A stretch of DNA of 64,000 nt, taken from contig PLJM01000017.1 of assembly GCA_003139695.1 (NCBI GenBank), forward strand, positions 62,001 to 126,000, written 5' to 3'. The DNA comes from Candidatus Dormiibacterota bacterium (lineage in GTDB: Bacteria > Chloroflexota > Dormibacteria > Dormibacterales > Dormibacteraceae). Both the position numbers and the translations under genes were made by a program. The notes below the pieces were generated by a model. That model ran no database searches. It had not been told where the DNA came from and was given only the letters and a program-made list of their open reading frames with translations. Below are positions 1-8,543 of the stretch, in pieces. Numbering within the stretch: the first letter of the stretch is position 1; every line of letters starts with the position of its first letter.

Positions 1-2
1 AG

Positions 3-560
3 TCGGGGCATGCCCTCCTGGGCTTGCTGATACCCGGTGCGGACCCCGTCCGCAAAGTGACGATAATTCCGCATGGCGGAGCACTGGGAGTCACAGTCCA
101 GAGCCCTGTCGACGATCGCTTCAACTATGGCGAGGATTACGTGCGCGCTCGGATCGTGGGCGCCCTCGGCGGCAGGGCGGCGGAGCAGTTGGTCTACAAC
201 ACACTGACCACGGGCGCGGCGAGCGACCTGCAACAGGTCACGATGATTGCTCACGAGATGGTGGTGAGATGGGGGATGAGCCCCAAAATCGGACCACTCG
301 CGTTCAGGGAGAACGGTTCGGGCGATGGTCTCGGACTGACGCGACCCTACAGCGAAGCCACAGCAAGGGAAGTTGACACCGAGGTCAAGCGCATCGCCGA
401 TGAATGTTTTGCCGACGCTGTGCGACTCCTGACTGAACATCGAGAGCAGTTGGAAGCCCTTGTCCAGGCCCTCTTGAAGGAGGACTCTTTGGGCGAGGAG
501 CAGATTCTCGCCGTCACAGGTCTAAAGGCGGCCGCCTCTGACACAAACCGCTCAGGCTGA
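3..560 (+). CDS. ftsH: FtsH ATP-dependent zinc metalloprotease, C-terminal part
   Basis: C-terminal end of FtsH (peptidase M41), the membrane-anchored ATP-dependent protease that removes damaged membrane proteins and short-lived cytosolic proteins. The window opens inside the catalytic motif: the first readable codons give S-G-H of the HExGH zinc site, so the transmembrane helices, the AAA ATPase module and the first zinc ligand lie to the left. The third zinc ligand is the Asp of the TTGAASDL segment (about visible codon 75). The frame runs uninterrupted to TGA at 558-560 and ends soon after the peptidase domain. Family assignment is firm; only the 5' part is missing because of the window edge. 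Confidence 0.95.
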   Translation, partial: SGHALLGLLIPGADPVRKVTIIPHGGALGVTVQSPVDDRFNYGEDYVRARIVGALGGRAAEQLVYNTLTTGAASDLQQVTMIAHEMVVRWGMSPKIGPLAFRENGSGDGLGLTRPYSEATAREVDTEVKRIADECFADAVRLLTEHREQLEALVQALLKEDSLGEEQILAVTGLKAAASDTNRSG

Positions 561-577
561 GGCCTCCGACGGAGGCC
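561..577 (+). terminator. Hairpin directly after ftsH
   Basis: Perfect inverted repeat GGCCTCC-GAC-GGAGGCC starting at the base after the ftsH stop codon: 7 G/C-rich pairs closed by a 3-nt loop. No T-run follows, so it may be a U-less terminator or a 3'-end stabiliser. The rest of the gap to 733 shows nothing recognisable. Confidence 0.5.
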
Positions 578-733
578 CGCAGGGCAAACTCCATAGCAAC
601 TGGGGGCAGTTATGCGGCGCGGAAGATTGCTGCTTTTGTTACATCAGCTGGGTGAACATGGTCGTGTCAGGGCGGAGGGGTGCCGTCGTAAGACCGCCCC
701 TTCGGCTTGGCCAAGCGACCCTCCGACCGCGGG

Positions 734-1156
734 CTAGCGCGCGGCCGCGAGCCCTGCCTCGGCCACCTCCATATCTTGCTTGTAATGGCCTCCACTTACT
801 CCGATCGCGCCTACGATCACCTCGCCGGCCTTGATCGGGTAGCCCCCTCCAAAAACGACGAGCCGATCAATCCCTCCGACGGCGCCGGCCGCCAGCGGCG
901 GGTCATTCTTGATGAACTCATGCCAGGCGTCAGTTGAAAGCCCGAAACCGACCGCCGTATAGGCCTTGTCCTGGGCGATTTGAACACTGAGGAGGGCGGC
1001 ACCATCCATCCGGCTGAAGGCCTTCAGCACACCGCTCTCATCGCATACGGCTATCACGAATGGATGACCCATCGCCTTTGCCTTCGCCTCCGCCGCGGCG
1101 ACGATCCGATGCGCCGACTCGGTGCTGATGCTGGCCTTGTTGAACGTCTCGCTCAT
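734..1156 (-). CDS. GlcG/HbpS family heme-binding-like protein (DUF336)
   Basis: 140 residues, the usual length of the single-domain GlcG/HbpS (Haem_degrading, DUF336) family. The typical start of an amphipathic helix followed by MGHPFVIAVCDESG is present, as are the alternating Gly/Ala strands near the end (AGEVIVGAIGVSGG). Members bind heme or small acids, and many sit as accessory genes beside oxidases or lyases; the true role is unknown. Its ATG overlaps the stop of the upstream isocitrate-lyase-like gene by 4 nt (ATGA), so the two are translationally coupled and probably act on the same metabolite. No signal peptide is seen, so it should be cytosolic. Family sure, function open. Confidence 0.8.
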   Translation of the reverse strand: MSETFNKASISTESAHRIVAAAEAKAKAMGHPFVIAVCDESGVLKAFSRMDGAALLSVQIAQDKAYTAVGFGLSTDAWHEFIKNDPPLAAGAVGGIDRLVVFGGGYPIKAGEVIVGAIGVSGGHYKQDMEVAEAGLAAAR

Positions 1157-2064
1157 TGGTCCTCCTCCATGTCAACAACTTTGTACCGCTGCTCGAGCTC
1201 GAGAATCTCTGGTAAGCCGATGAAGTCGACGAAATCGCCGAATCGAGGAAGGTCGGAGAGGACGCCGATCGGAGAGCCGTCCTCCTTGATCCTTTTTAGC
1301 ACGCCGCGCATTGCCTTGGTCGCTGCGAGCAGGGTGCTGATCGGAAAGATGATGATGGCGAAGCCCAGTTCGGTCAACAGGCTGTGTGAAACCGCTGGTG
1401 TCTTGCCCCCTTCCGCATAGTTGAAAAGAAGTGGAACTTTCGGGAAGGCGGCTGCAACAGCGCGTATCTCGGCCTCCGATTGAGGCGCCTCGATGAAAAG
1501 AATGTCGGCCCCGGCCTCCCGGTAGAGCCGAGCCCGTTCGATGGCAGCGTCCAGGCCCTCGACCGCGCGGGCGTCGGTTCGAGCGATCAGCAGGAAGTCC
1601 GGCGAGCTGCGCGCGTCACTCGCAGCGTGGATCTTGGCTGCCATCTCGTCGGGCGAGATGACCTGCTTGCCTTCCATGTGTCCGCACTTTTTGGGTGCCA
1701 CCTGGTCCTCTATGTGGATCGCAGCCACCCCCGCCCTTTCGTACGCCTGAACGGTGCGGATGACGTTGATCGGGTTGCCGTACCCAGTGTCGGCGTCGGC
1801 GATCACCGGAATGTCGACTGCATCGACGATACGCCGGGCGTTATCGACCATCTCCGCCATCGTCATGAGCCCAACGTCGGGTCTCCCGAGGTATCCGGCC
1901 GAGGAACCAAAACCAGTCATGTAAGCGACCGGAAAGCCCGCCTCCTCGACGAGTCGAGCGCTCAGAGCGTCGTAGCACCCCGGGGCAAGCACCGGCGAAG
2001 CGTCATTGATCAGCTCGCGCATCTGGACGCGCGGTCTTTCGCCCGCGCGCAGCAGCCTAGCCAC
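1153..2064 (-). CDS. Isocitrate lyase/PEP mutase superfamily enzyme
   Basis: 303-residue (beta/alpha)8 enzyme of the isocitrate lyase/phosphoenolpyruvate mutase superfamily, which makes or breaks C-C or P-C bonds next to a carboxylate (2-methylisocitrate lyase, oxaloacetate decarboxylase, carboxyphosphonoenolpyruvate mutase and relatives). Visible marks: a substrate-loop start APGCYDALSARL (27-38), the metal site DADTGYGNP (90-98) and the superfamily signature KKCGH at 125-129 with its catalytic Cys. Length fits the PrpB branch, but no prpC or prpD is nearby, so 2-methylisocitrate lyase should not be assumed. Start is GTG at 2064, the first gene of a two-gene operon with the GlcG-like protein. 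The C-terminus (after about 280) is charged and family-variable. Confidence 0.85.
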   Translation of the reverse strand: MARLLRAGERPRVQMRELINDASPVLAPGCYDALSARLVEEAGFPVAYMTGFGSSAGYLGRPDVGLMTMAEMVDNARRIVDAVDIPVIADADTGYGNPINVIRTVQAYERAGVAAIHIEDQVAPKKCGHMEGKQVISPDEMAAKIHAASDARSSPDFLLIARTDARAVEGLDAAIERARLYREAGADILFIEAPQSEAEIRAVAAAFPKVPLLFNYAEGGKTPAVSHSLLTELGFAIIIFPISTLLAATKAMRGVLKRIKEDGSPIGVLSDLPRFGDFVDFIGLPEILELEQRYKVVDMEEDQ

Positions 2065-2183
2065 AGATGAATGATGGCGCGTTCCCCCGCGGCAAAACGC
2101 GCGAATCCCTGCTCCGGAGCCAAGTTGTGCGTTCAGAATCGGGTCTGTTCGCTCGGGTCGTCACCATATGAGGGCGAACTTTG

Positions 2184-4658
2184 GTGACAAACGCCATGGC
2201 TGACCTGACGCCCCGCTGCACTTACCGCCTCCAGCTATCCAAAGCTTTCCCTTTCGAGGCTGCGGCCAGGTGCGTCGAGTACATGTCGCTCCTCGGAGTC
2301 AGTCACGTTTACTGTTCGCCGATTCTGCAGGCCGGCCCCGGGAGCAGCCATGGATACGACGTCGTCGATCCTGGCCGGATTAGCGACGACCTGGGTGGCG
2401 AGACCGGCTTTCGTCGCTGGAGTACCGTCCTCGGCGAGCACGAGCTGAAACTGCTCATGGACGTTGTGCCAAACCACATGTCGACCGCGGGCCGAGCCAA
2501 CCCGTGGTGGTGGGACATCTTGCGGAACGGCAAGGCCAGCCCTTATGCGGGCTATTTCGACATTGATTGGGATCCGGCGATGTCGAGCCTGAAAGGCAAA
2601 GTGTTGCTCGGCGTCCTAGGAGACCGCTACGGCCGTGAGCTCGAGGCGGGACGCCTGACCCTGGATGGCCAAGGCGACGAGGTCGTCGTGCGCTATCACG
2701 AGCTGGAATTTCCCATCTCGCGCGAGAGCCTCGACGGACTCGACATCGACTCCGTCGGCGAGGACCGGGATGCTCTTGATGCACTTCTTCAGAAACAGCA
2801 CTACCGGCTCGCCTACTGGCGCACGGCTCAGGAAGAGCTCAACTACAGGCGCTTCTTCACTGTCGACACCCTGATCGGCCTGCACGTCGAGCTGGAGCAG
2901 GTGTTGTATGACAGCCACCGCATCGTTTTCAAGCTCCTCGCCGACAGGAGCGTAGCCGGGCTTCGCTTCGATCACATCGATGGATTGCGAGATCCGGAAG
3001 GCTACCTCAGCAGCATGCGGGCGGCCTTTCCCAACGGATACATGGTCGTCGAGAAGGTGTTGGGCTACGACGAGCATCTGGTCAGCACGTTTCCTGTCCA
3101 GGGCACGACAGGTTATGACTTCATCACACACGTTGACGGCCTTTTTATCGAGTCCCGGAACGAAGAGGCGATGACGGCTCTGTATCACGAGTTCACGGGT
3201 GAGTCACAGCCATTCTCCGAGGTGGCGCGCAGCTCCAAGCAAGAAATGATGGCCATCGACCTTGCGCCCGACCTCGAGCGCCTGACCACCCTGTTGGTCG
3301 AAATCTGCGATCAGTACCGCCTCCAGCGCGACCGGACACGTCGCGAACTGCAGGATGCCATTCGCGAGATCGCCGCGGCGCTGACCGTCTACAGGACTTA
3401 TGTGCGACAGGGCTCTAACGCCGAGGACGATCGGCGCCGGGTGTCGCTCGCCGTGGAGGAGGCGCTTAGCCACCGCCCGGACATCGAACCCGACCTCATG
3501 GCCTTTGTTGGCGAGTTGCTCTTGATGGAGCACGACGGCACAGCGGAACGCGAATTCGCAGGGCGTTTCCAGCAGTTCACGCCCGCCGTTATGGCCAAGG
3601 GTGTGGAGGACACGGCCTTCTATCGCTACCATCGCCTCGTCTCGCTGAACGAGGTCGGCGGAGACCCAGGCCAATTCGGTCGACCGGTGGAGGCATTCCA
3701 CGACTACTGCGTGCGGATCGCTTCACACTGGCCGGCCACAATGCTGACGCTGTCGACGCACGACACCAAGCGGAGCGCCGACGTCCGCTCGCGGCTCGAT
3801 CTGCTCTCGGAGATCCCTCTCGAGTGGGGCAATGCGGTGCGGGGATGGGCAAAGCACAACGAGCAACATCGCTCGCACGGATACCCCGACCGAAATATCG
3901 AATACCTGATGTACCAGACGCTGGTCGGAGCATGGCCTGTCGATGTCCAGCGCCTGACTCAATTCCTTCTGAAAGCCGCTCGCGAAAGCAAGGTCCACAC
4001 ATCGTGGATCAACCCTGTCGCGGCATACGAGGACGCCCTGACGCAGTTCGTCGCCAGCGTCATGGTCGACGCCGACTTCCGAGGCGACCTGCAGACCTTC
4101 ATCGAGCGCTCCCAGCTGGTCGCGCTGGGGCGGACTGCGTCGCTCGCGCAGACGACGTTGCTGCTGACGTGTCCAGGTGTGCCTGACCTTTACCAGGGCT
4201 CTGAGGTGTGGGACCTGAGCCTGGTAGATCCAGACAACCGCCGACCCGTCGACTTCGCACACCGGCAGCGCTTGCTCGCAGAGGTGCGCGATGCCGCGCC
4301 CGCGGAGGTTCTGGCTCGGATGGACGATGGCGCACCAAAGATCTGGTTGATCGCGCGCCTGCTGGAGCAGCGGCGGCGCCGACCCGAGTTGTTCGAGAGC
4401 TCTGGATACGTGCCGCTTGCAGCGGTCGGCAGCAAGGCTCGGCACGTGGTGTCATTCGTCCGTGACGACCTGCTGGTCATCGTGCCACGGCTGCTCATCG
4501 GCCTGGGTACGGATTGGGGCGATACCGACATCGTGCTGCCCGTCGGGCCGTGGATCGATCTCCTGACGGGGGCGCATCAACCGGGCGGGGCTCCCGCTGC
4601 TCTGGGTCAGATCCTTCAAACATTTCCGATTGCGGTCCTAGCCAGAGAACGGGTCTGA
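2184..4658 (+). CDS. treY: Maltooligosyl trehalose synthase TreY
   Basis: TreY (GH13) isomerises the reducing-end alpha-1,4 bond of maltodextrins to alpha,alpha-1,1, giving maltooligosyl trehalose in the cytosol. About 824 residues, in the family range (700-850). Marks: N-terminal TYRLQLSKAFPF, the SHGYDVVDP segment, the nucleophile Asp in GLRFDHIDGL and the acid Glu in VEKVLG. Starts possible at TTG 2181, GTG 2184 or ATG 2196; GTG 2184 is preferred because AGGG at 2171-2174 lies 9 nt upstream. First gene of treY-treZ-treX; its TGA shares one base with the treZ ATG. The complete set routes glycogen to trehalose, as expected of a desiccation- or starvation-tolerant cell. Confidence 0.95.
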   Translation: MTNAMADLTPRCTYRLQLSKAFPFEAAARCVEYMSLLGVSHVYCSPILQAGPGSSHGYDVVDPGRISDDLGGETGFRRWSTVLGEHELKLLMDVVPNHMSTAGRANPWWWDILRNGKASPYAGYFDIDWDPAMSSLKGKVLLGVLGDRYGRELEAGRLTLDGQGDEVVVRYHELEFPISRESLDGLDIDSVGEDRDALDALLQKQHYRLAYWRTAQEELNYRRFFTVDTLIGLHVELEQVLYDSHRIVFKLLADRSVAGLRFDHIDGLRDPEGYLSSMRAAFPNGYMVVEKVLGYDEHLVSTFPVQGTTGYDFITHVDGLFIESRNEEAMTALYHEFTGESQPFSEVARSSKQEMMAIDLAPDLERLTTLLVEICDQYRLQRDRTRRELQDAIREIAAALTVYRTYVRQGSNAEDDRRRVSLAVEEALSHRPDIEPDLMAFVGELLLMEHDGTAEREFAGRFQQFTPAVMAKGVEDTAFYRYHRLVSLNEVGGDPGQFGRPVEAFHDYCVRIASHWPATMLTLSTHDTKRSADVRSRLDLLSEIPLEWGNAVRGWAKHNEQHRSHGYPDRNIEYLMYQTLVGAWPVDVQRLTQFLLKAARESKVHTSWINPVAAYEDALTQFVASVMVDADFRGDLQTFIERSQLVALGRTASLAQTTLLLTCPGVPDLYQGSEVWDLSLVDPDNRRPVDFAHRQRLLAEVRDAAPAEVLARMDDGAPKIWLIARLLEQRRRRPELFESSGYVPLAAVGSKARHVVSFVRDDLLVIVPRLLIGLGTDWGDTDIVLPVGPWIDLLTGAHQPGGAPAALGQILQTFPIAVLARERV

Positions 4659-6394
4659 TGCGCACCTTCCGGGTTTGGGCGCCAAAGCCCGGCCGCGTCG
4701 AGCTGGTCGTGGGTGGCCGCAGGCACGCGATGAAGCAGACTGAACGTGGTTGGTGGGAGCTTTCAGGCGTCGCGGCCGAAGCCGGAATGCGCTACGGCTT
4801 CGCGCTCGATGGTGGCGAGGCTCGTCCCGACCCCAGGTCGCCTTCTCAACCTGACGGCGTGCTTGGACTGTCCGAGGTGGTCGACCACACCGCCCACGCC
4901 TGGAATGACCGCGATTGGCGAGGCATGGAGCTCGAAGGTGATGTGCTCTACGAGCTGCATCCTGGCACCTTTTCACGCGATGGCACCTTCGACGGGATCA
5001 TTGACCACCTCCCACATCTCGTGCGCCTTGGTGTCGATGCGATCGAGCTCATGCCGGTGGCAGAGTTTTCAGGCGACCGCGGGTGGGGTTACGACGGTGC
5101 CGATCTCTTTGCTCCTCACCACGTTTATGGCGGCCCCGTGGGCCTCAAGCGCCTGATTGACGCGTGCCACTCGGCTCGGATCGGGGTCGTGATCGACGTG
5201 GTCTACAACCACCTGGGGCCGGTCGGCAACTTCCTTTCTGAGTTCGGACCTTACTTCAGCGACCGTCATCGAACCGACTGGGGTGCGGCCCTCAACTTCG
5301 ACGGCACCGACAGCGACGAGGTGCGGCGCTTCGTAGTCGACAACGCGCTGATGTGGATTCGCGACTATCACGTGGATGGGTTGCGGCTGGACGCCGTCCA
5401 CGCGATCGTCGACCAGGCGCCGCTGCACATCCTCGAACAGTTGGCGGTGGAGGTGGGGGGGCTGTCCGCCGACCTGGGTCGCTCGACCTTCGTCATCGCC
5501 GAGTCCGAGCTCAATGATCCGCGGTTTGTCCGTAACCGGGACGCGGGTGGATATGGACTTGACGCCGCCTGGGCCGACGATTGGCACCATTCACTTCACG
5601 CGGTGCTCACCGCGGAACGCACTGGGTACTACGAGGATTTTGGCTCGCTCGAAAAACTCGGCAAGGCCCTGCGCCAAGCATGGGTGTACGACGGCGAGTG
5701 GTCGCCTCACCACCGGAAGATCCGTGGTCGGAGGGCCCCCGACCTATCCAGCCACAGCTTCGTGATCGCTGTTCAGAATCACGACCAGGTCGGCAATCGT
5801 GCGGCCGGCGACCGTATGAGCGCCCTTATGGACGAGGGCAGCCTCCAGGCTGCAGCCGCGCTGCTGCTCACAGCGCCCTTCACGCCGATGCTCTTTCAGG
5901 GCGAGGAATGGGCCTCGAGCAGCCCTTTCCAGTACTTCACCGACCACGCGGATCCCGAGCTCGGGGCCGCGGTCCGCGAGGGACGGCACCGTGAGTTCGC
6001 AGCGTTCGGCTGGCTCCCGGAGGCGATCCCCGACCCGCAGGATCGCGCCACATTCGATCGATCGAAGCTGGTCTGGGACGAGCTGGATGAGCCCTACCAC
6101 CGGCGTGTTCTGACCTGGTACAGAGCCCTGATCGAGCTGCGGCGCCGGCTTCCTGTGCGTCGAGACAGCGCCGGAATCCACACCGAGGTCGACGACGATT
6201 TACGCACCATCGTGTTCGAACGAGATGGCATCAGCGTCCGGGTGAATCTGGGGAATGCCGATTGGTTGTCTCCGATCTCCGAGGGCGACCGGGTCCTGAT
6301 GTCGTCCGCTTCCCAGATCAAGGCGAGCGCGGGAAGCATCTGCCTGCCACCATCGAGCGTTGTGATCCTGGAGACGCCCGCCCCTGATGCGTGA
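4658..6394 (+). CDS. treZ: Maltooligosyl trehalose trehalohydrolase TreZ
   Basis: TreZ (GH13) hydrolyses maltooligosyl trehalose made by TreY, releasing trehalose. 578 residues, typical length. An N-terminal immunoglobulin-like domain (FRVWAPKPGRVELVV) precedes the barrel; catalytic regions are DVVYNHLGP, GLRLDAVHAI (nucleophile Asp), VIAESE (acid Glu) and QNHDQVGNR. The open frame extends upstream to 4514 inside treY, but homology begins exactly at the ATG at 4658, which overlaps the treY TGA by one base (TGATG), a strong coupling signal. Its 3' end overlaps treX by 8 nt. The middle enzyme of the trehalose operon. Confidence 0.95.
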   Translation: MRTFRVWAPKPGRVELVVGGRRHAMKQTERGWWELSGVAAEAGMRYGFALDGGEARPDPRSPSQPDGVLGLSEVVDHTAHAWNDRDWRGMELEGDVLYELHPGTFSRDGTFDGIIDHLPHLVRLGVDAIELMPVAEFSGDRGWGYDGADLFAPHHVYGGPVGLKRLIDACHSARIGVVIDVVYNHLGPVGNFLSEFGPYFSDRHRTDWGAALNFDGTDSDEVRRFVVDNALMWIRDYHVDGLRLDAVHAIVDQAPLHILEQLAVEVGGLSADLGRSTFVIAESELNDPRFVRNRDAGGYGLDAAWADDWHHSLHAVLTAERTGYYEDFGSLEKLGKALRQAWVYDGEWSPHHRKIRGRRAPDLSSHSFVIAVQNHDQVGNRAAGDRMSALMDEGSLQAAAALLLTAPFTPMLFQGEEWASSSPFQYFTDHADPELGAAVREGRHREFAAFGWLPEAIPDPQDRATFDRSKLVWDELDEPYHRRVLTWYRALIELRRRLPVRRDSAGIHTEVDDDLRTIVFERDGISVRVNLGNADWLSPISEGDRVLMSSASQIKASAGSICLPPSSVVILETPAPDA

Positions 6395-8513
6395 TGTGCG
6401 ACCGGATCCAACCGAGGTTTGGCCGGGCCGCGCCTATCCGCTCGGAGCCACTTACGACGGCTCCGGCACGAACTTCGCCCTGTTCTCCGAGGTGGCTGAG
6501 GCGGTTGACCTATGTCTGTTCGACGAGGCCGGGGCGGAGCGCCGAATCAGGATGCAAGAGCTGGATGCCTTTTCCTGGCACGCCTATCTGCCGCAAATCG
6601 GGCCCGGCCAACGCTATGGCTATCGCGTCCACGGACCCTATGCCCCTGAGGAGGGAATCCGCTGCAACCCACACAAGCTGCTGCTCGACCCCTATACGCG
6701 TGCGATCGATGGCGAGATCGACTGGAACCCCGCCTGCTACTCATACGACCTCTCAGACGAACTCGCTCCCAATCTTGAGGACAGTGCACCGCACGTCTTC
6801 AAATCGGTGGTGCACAATCCCCTGTTCGACTGGGGACGCGATCGTCCGCCCGAGACGCCCCTCCACGAGTCCGTCATCTACGAAGCACACCTGAAGGGCT
6901 TCACGAAGAACCACCCAGGCGTGCCTAAAGAGCTTCGCGGCACCTATGCCGGCTTCGCTCACCCGGCAGTGATCGATCACCTGGTGTCCCTCGGGGTGAC
7001 AGCAGTTGAGCTCATGCCAATCCATCAGTTCGTCCACGACCATTTCTTGCTGGAACGTGGCCTGCGCAATTACTGGGGCTACAACACGATCGGCTTCTTC
7101 GCGCCTCACAACGGATACTCGAGCACCGGCCAGCGCGGCGAGCAGGTCAACGAATTCAAGGCCATGGTTCGCACGCTCCACGAGGCCGGTATCGAGGTCA
7201 TCCTGGATGTGGTCTACAACCACACCGCAGAAGGCAATCACCACGGTCCGACCTTGTGTTTCAGGGGCATCGACAACCGGGCTTACTACCGATTGGTCGC
7301 CGGGGATCTGAGCTTCTACTACGACACGACCGGAACCGGCAACAGCCTGAACGTCAGCCACCCACACACGCTGCAGCTGATCATGGATTCGCTCCGCTAC
7401 TGGGTCACCGAGATGCATGTGGACGGATTTCGTTTCGACCTCGCCGCGACCCTGGCGCGCGAGTTCCACGAGGTCGACAGGTTATCGACCTTCTTCGATC
7501 TCATCCAGCAGGACCCCATTGTCAGCCGCGTCAAGCTGATTGCCGAGCCCTGGGATATCGGAGAGGGCGGTTACCAGGTGGGCAACTTCCCGGCTCTGTG
7601 GTCGGAATGGAATGGCCGCTTCCGAGATACAGTGCGTGACTTCTGGCGAGGCGAGCCCTCGACTGTCGCGGAGTTCGCCTCGCGGCTCACGGGCAGCTCC
7701 GACCTGTACCAGAGTGATACCCGCCGGCCGGGCGCGAGCGTGAATTTCGCGACCGCGCACGATGGCTTTACCCTGCTCGACCTCGTCTCGTATAACGAGA
7801 AGCACAACAAGGCAAATGCGGAGCAAAACGCCGACGGCGAGTCGCACAACCGATCGTGGAATTGCGGCGCAGAAGGCAAGACGAATGACCAGACCGTGCT
7901 GGCCTACCGATCTCACCAGCAGCGAAATTTCCTGGCGACCCTCTTCCTTGCCCAGGGAGTGCCGATGTTGCTCGCGGGCGACGAGCTGGGCAGGACTCAG
8001 GGGGGCAATAACAACGCTTGGTGCCAGGACAACAAGGTCTCATGGGTGAACTGGTCCGCGGTCGACAGGCCCCTCCTCGAATTCACCCGCTGGTTCATTG
8101 CCTTCCGCCGCGAACATCCTGTCTTTCGTCGCCGCCGGTGGTTCCAGGGCCGGCCGATCCGCGGCACTGTGGATATCGGTTGGTTCCAGCCCGACGGCCA
8201 ATCGATGACCGACGAGGACTGGACGGCAGGTCACGCCCGCTCGCTTGGCGTTTTTCTGAACGGTAGAGCGATTCAAACGCACGATGATCGCGGTCGGGCG
8301 ATCATCGATGATTCATTCGTTCTGCTGTTCAATGCGCAGGCCGAACCTGTCGACTGGACGATTCCCGCCGCATTTGGGTCGACATGGCTGCTGGTCCTCG
8401 ACACCGCCCGCCTTCAGCCGGAGACGGACCCCGCAGAGGTGTCCGAGCGGATAACGACCTCAACTCGATCCGTGGTGATTTTGAAGAAGGCGGCAGCCGC
8501 GCCCAGAAAGTAG
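6387..8513 (+). CDS. treX: Glycogen debranching enzyme TreX/GlgX
   Basis: GH13 isoamylase-type debranching enzyme that cuts alpha-1,6 branches of glycogen, giving linear chains for TreY. 708 residues, as for TreX/GlgX. Start motif WPGRAYPLGATYDGSGTNFA is the classic N-terminus (CBM48). Catalytic segments: DVVYNHTAEG, GFRFDLAATL (nucleophile), LIAEPWDIG (acid/base) and the long NFATAHDGFTL loop. ATG at 6387 overlaps the treZ end by 8 nt. In bacteria with this operon the gene is usually called treX or glgX; orthology to either is indistinguishable from sequence alone. It completes the glycogen-to-trehalose route. Confidence 0.95.
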   Translation: MRDVRPDPTEVWPGRAYPLGATYDGSGTNFALFSEVAEAVDLCLFDEAGAERRIRMQELDAFSWHAYLPQIGPGQRYGYRVHGPYAPEEGIRCNPHKLLLDPYTRAIDGEIDWNPACYSYDLSDELAPNLEDSAPHVFKSVVHNPLFDWGRDRPPETPLHESVIYEAHLKGFTKNHPGVPKELRGTYAGFAHPAVIDHLVSLGVTAVELMPIHQFVHDHFLLERGLRNYWGYNTIGFFAPHNGYSSTGQRGEQVNEFKAMVRTLHEAGIEVILDVVYNHTAEGNHHGPTLCFRGIDNRAYYRLVAGDLSFYYDTTGTGNSLNVSHPHTLQLIMDSLRYWVTEMHVDGFRFDLAATLAREFHEVDRLSTFFDLIQQDPIVSRVKLIAEPWDIGEGGYQVGNFPALWSEWNGRFRDTVRDFWRGEPSTVAEFASRLTGSSDLYQSDTRRPGASVNFATAHDGFTLLDLVSYNEKHNKANAEQNADGESHNRSWNCGAEGKTNDQTVLAYRSHQQRNFLATLFLAQGVPMLLAGDELGRTQGGNNNAWCQDNKVSWVNWSAVDRPLLEFTRWFIAFRREHPVFRRRRWFQGRPIRGTVDIGWFQPDGQSMTDEDWTAGHARSLGVFLNGRAIQTHDDRGRAIIDDSFVLLFNAQAEPVDWTIPAAFGSTWLLVLDTARLQPETDPAEVSERITTSTRSVVILKKAAAAPRK

Positions 8514-8526
8514 CGCTCCCGGAGCG
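8514..8526. terminator. Short hairpin between convergent treX and MFS genes
   Basis: CGCTCC-C-GGAGCG (effectively a 5-bp stem with a 3-nt loop) begins one base after the treX stop. A second 10-bp palindrome GTCAGCTGAC follows at 8531-8540. The two lie in the 30-bp gap between convergent genes, so a bidirectional end signal is plausible. No T-run. Confidence 0.35.
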
Positions 8527-8543
8527 GCGCAGTCAGCTGACGG

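Noticed and set aside
1153-2064. 2-methylisocitrate lyase prpB
   Set aside because: KKCGH is shared by the superfamily; no other methylcitrate-cycle gene is present.
1480-2070. 196-codon plus-strand frame opposite the PEP-mutase-like gene
   Set aside because: Antisense shadow; its translation is Arg/His-rich and shows no domain, while the minus strand has the KKCGH signature.
2065-2183. Promoter of the treY operon
   Set aside because: TATGAG-like and TTGTGC-like hexamers are present, but no pair with correct spacing; not reported as a feature.
4514-4657. N-terminal extension of treZ
   Set aside because: Overlaps treY with a shadow composition; the TGATG junction and family start place the beginning at 4658.
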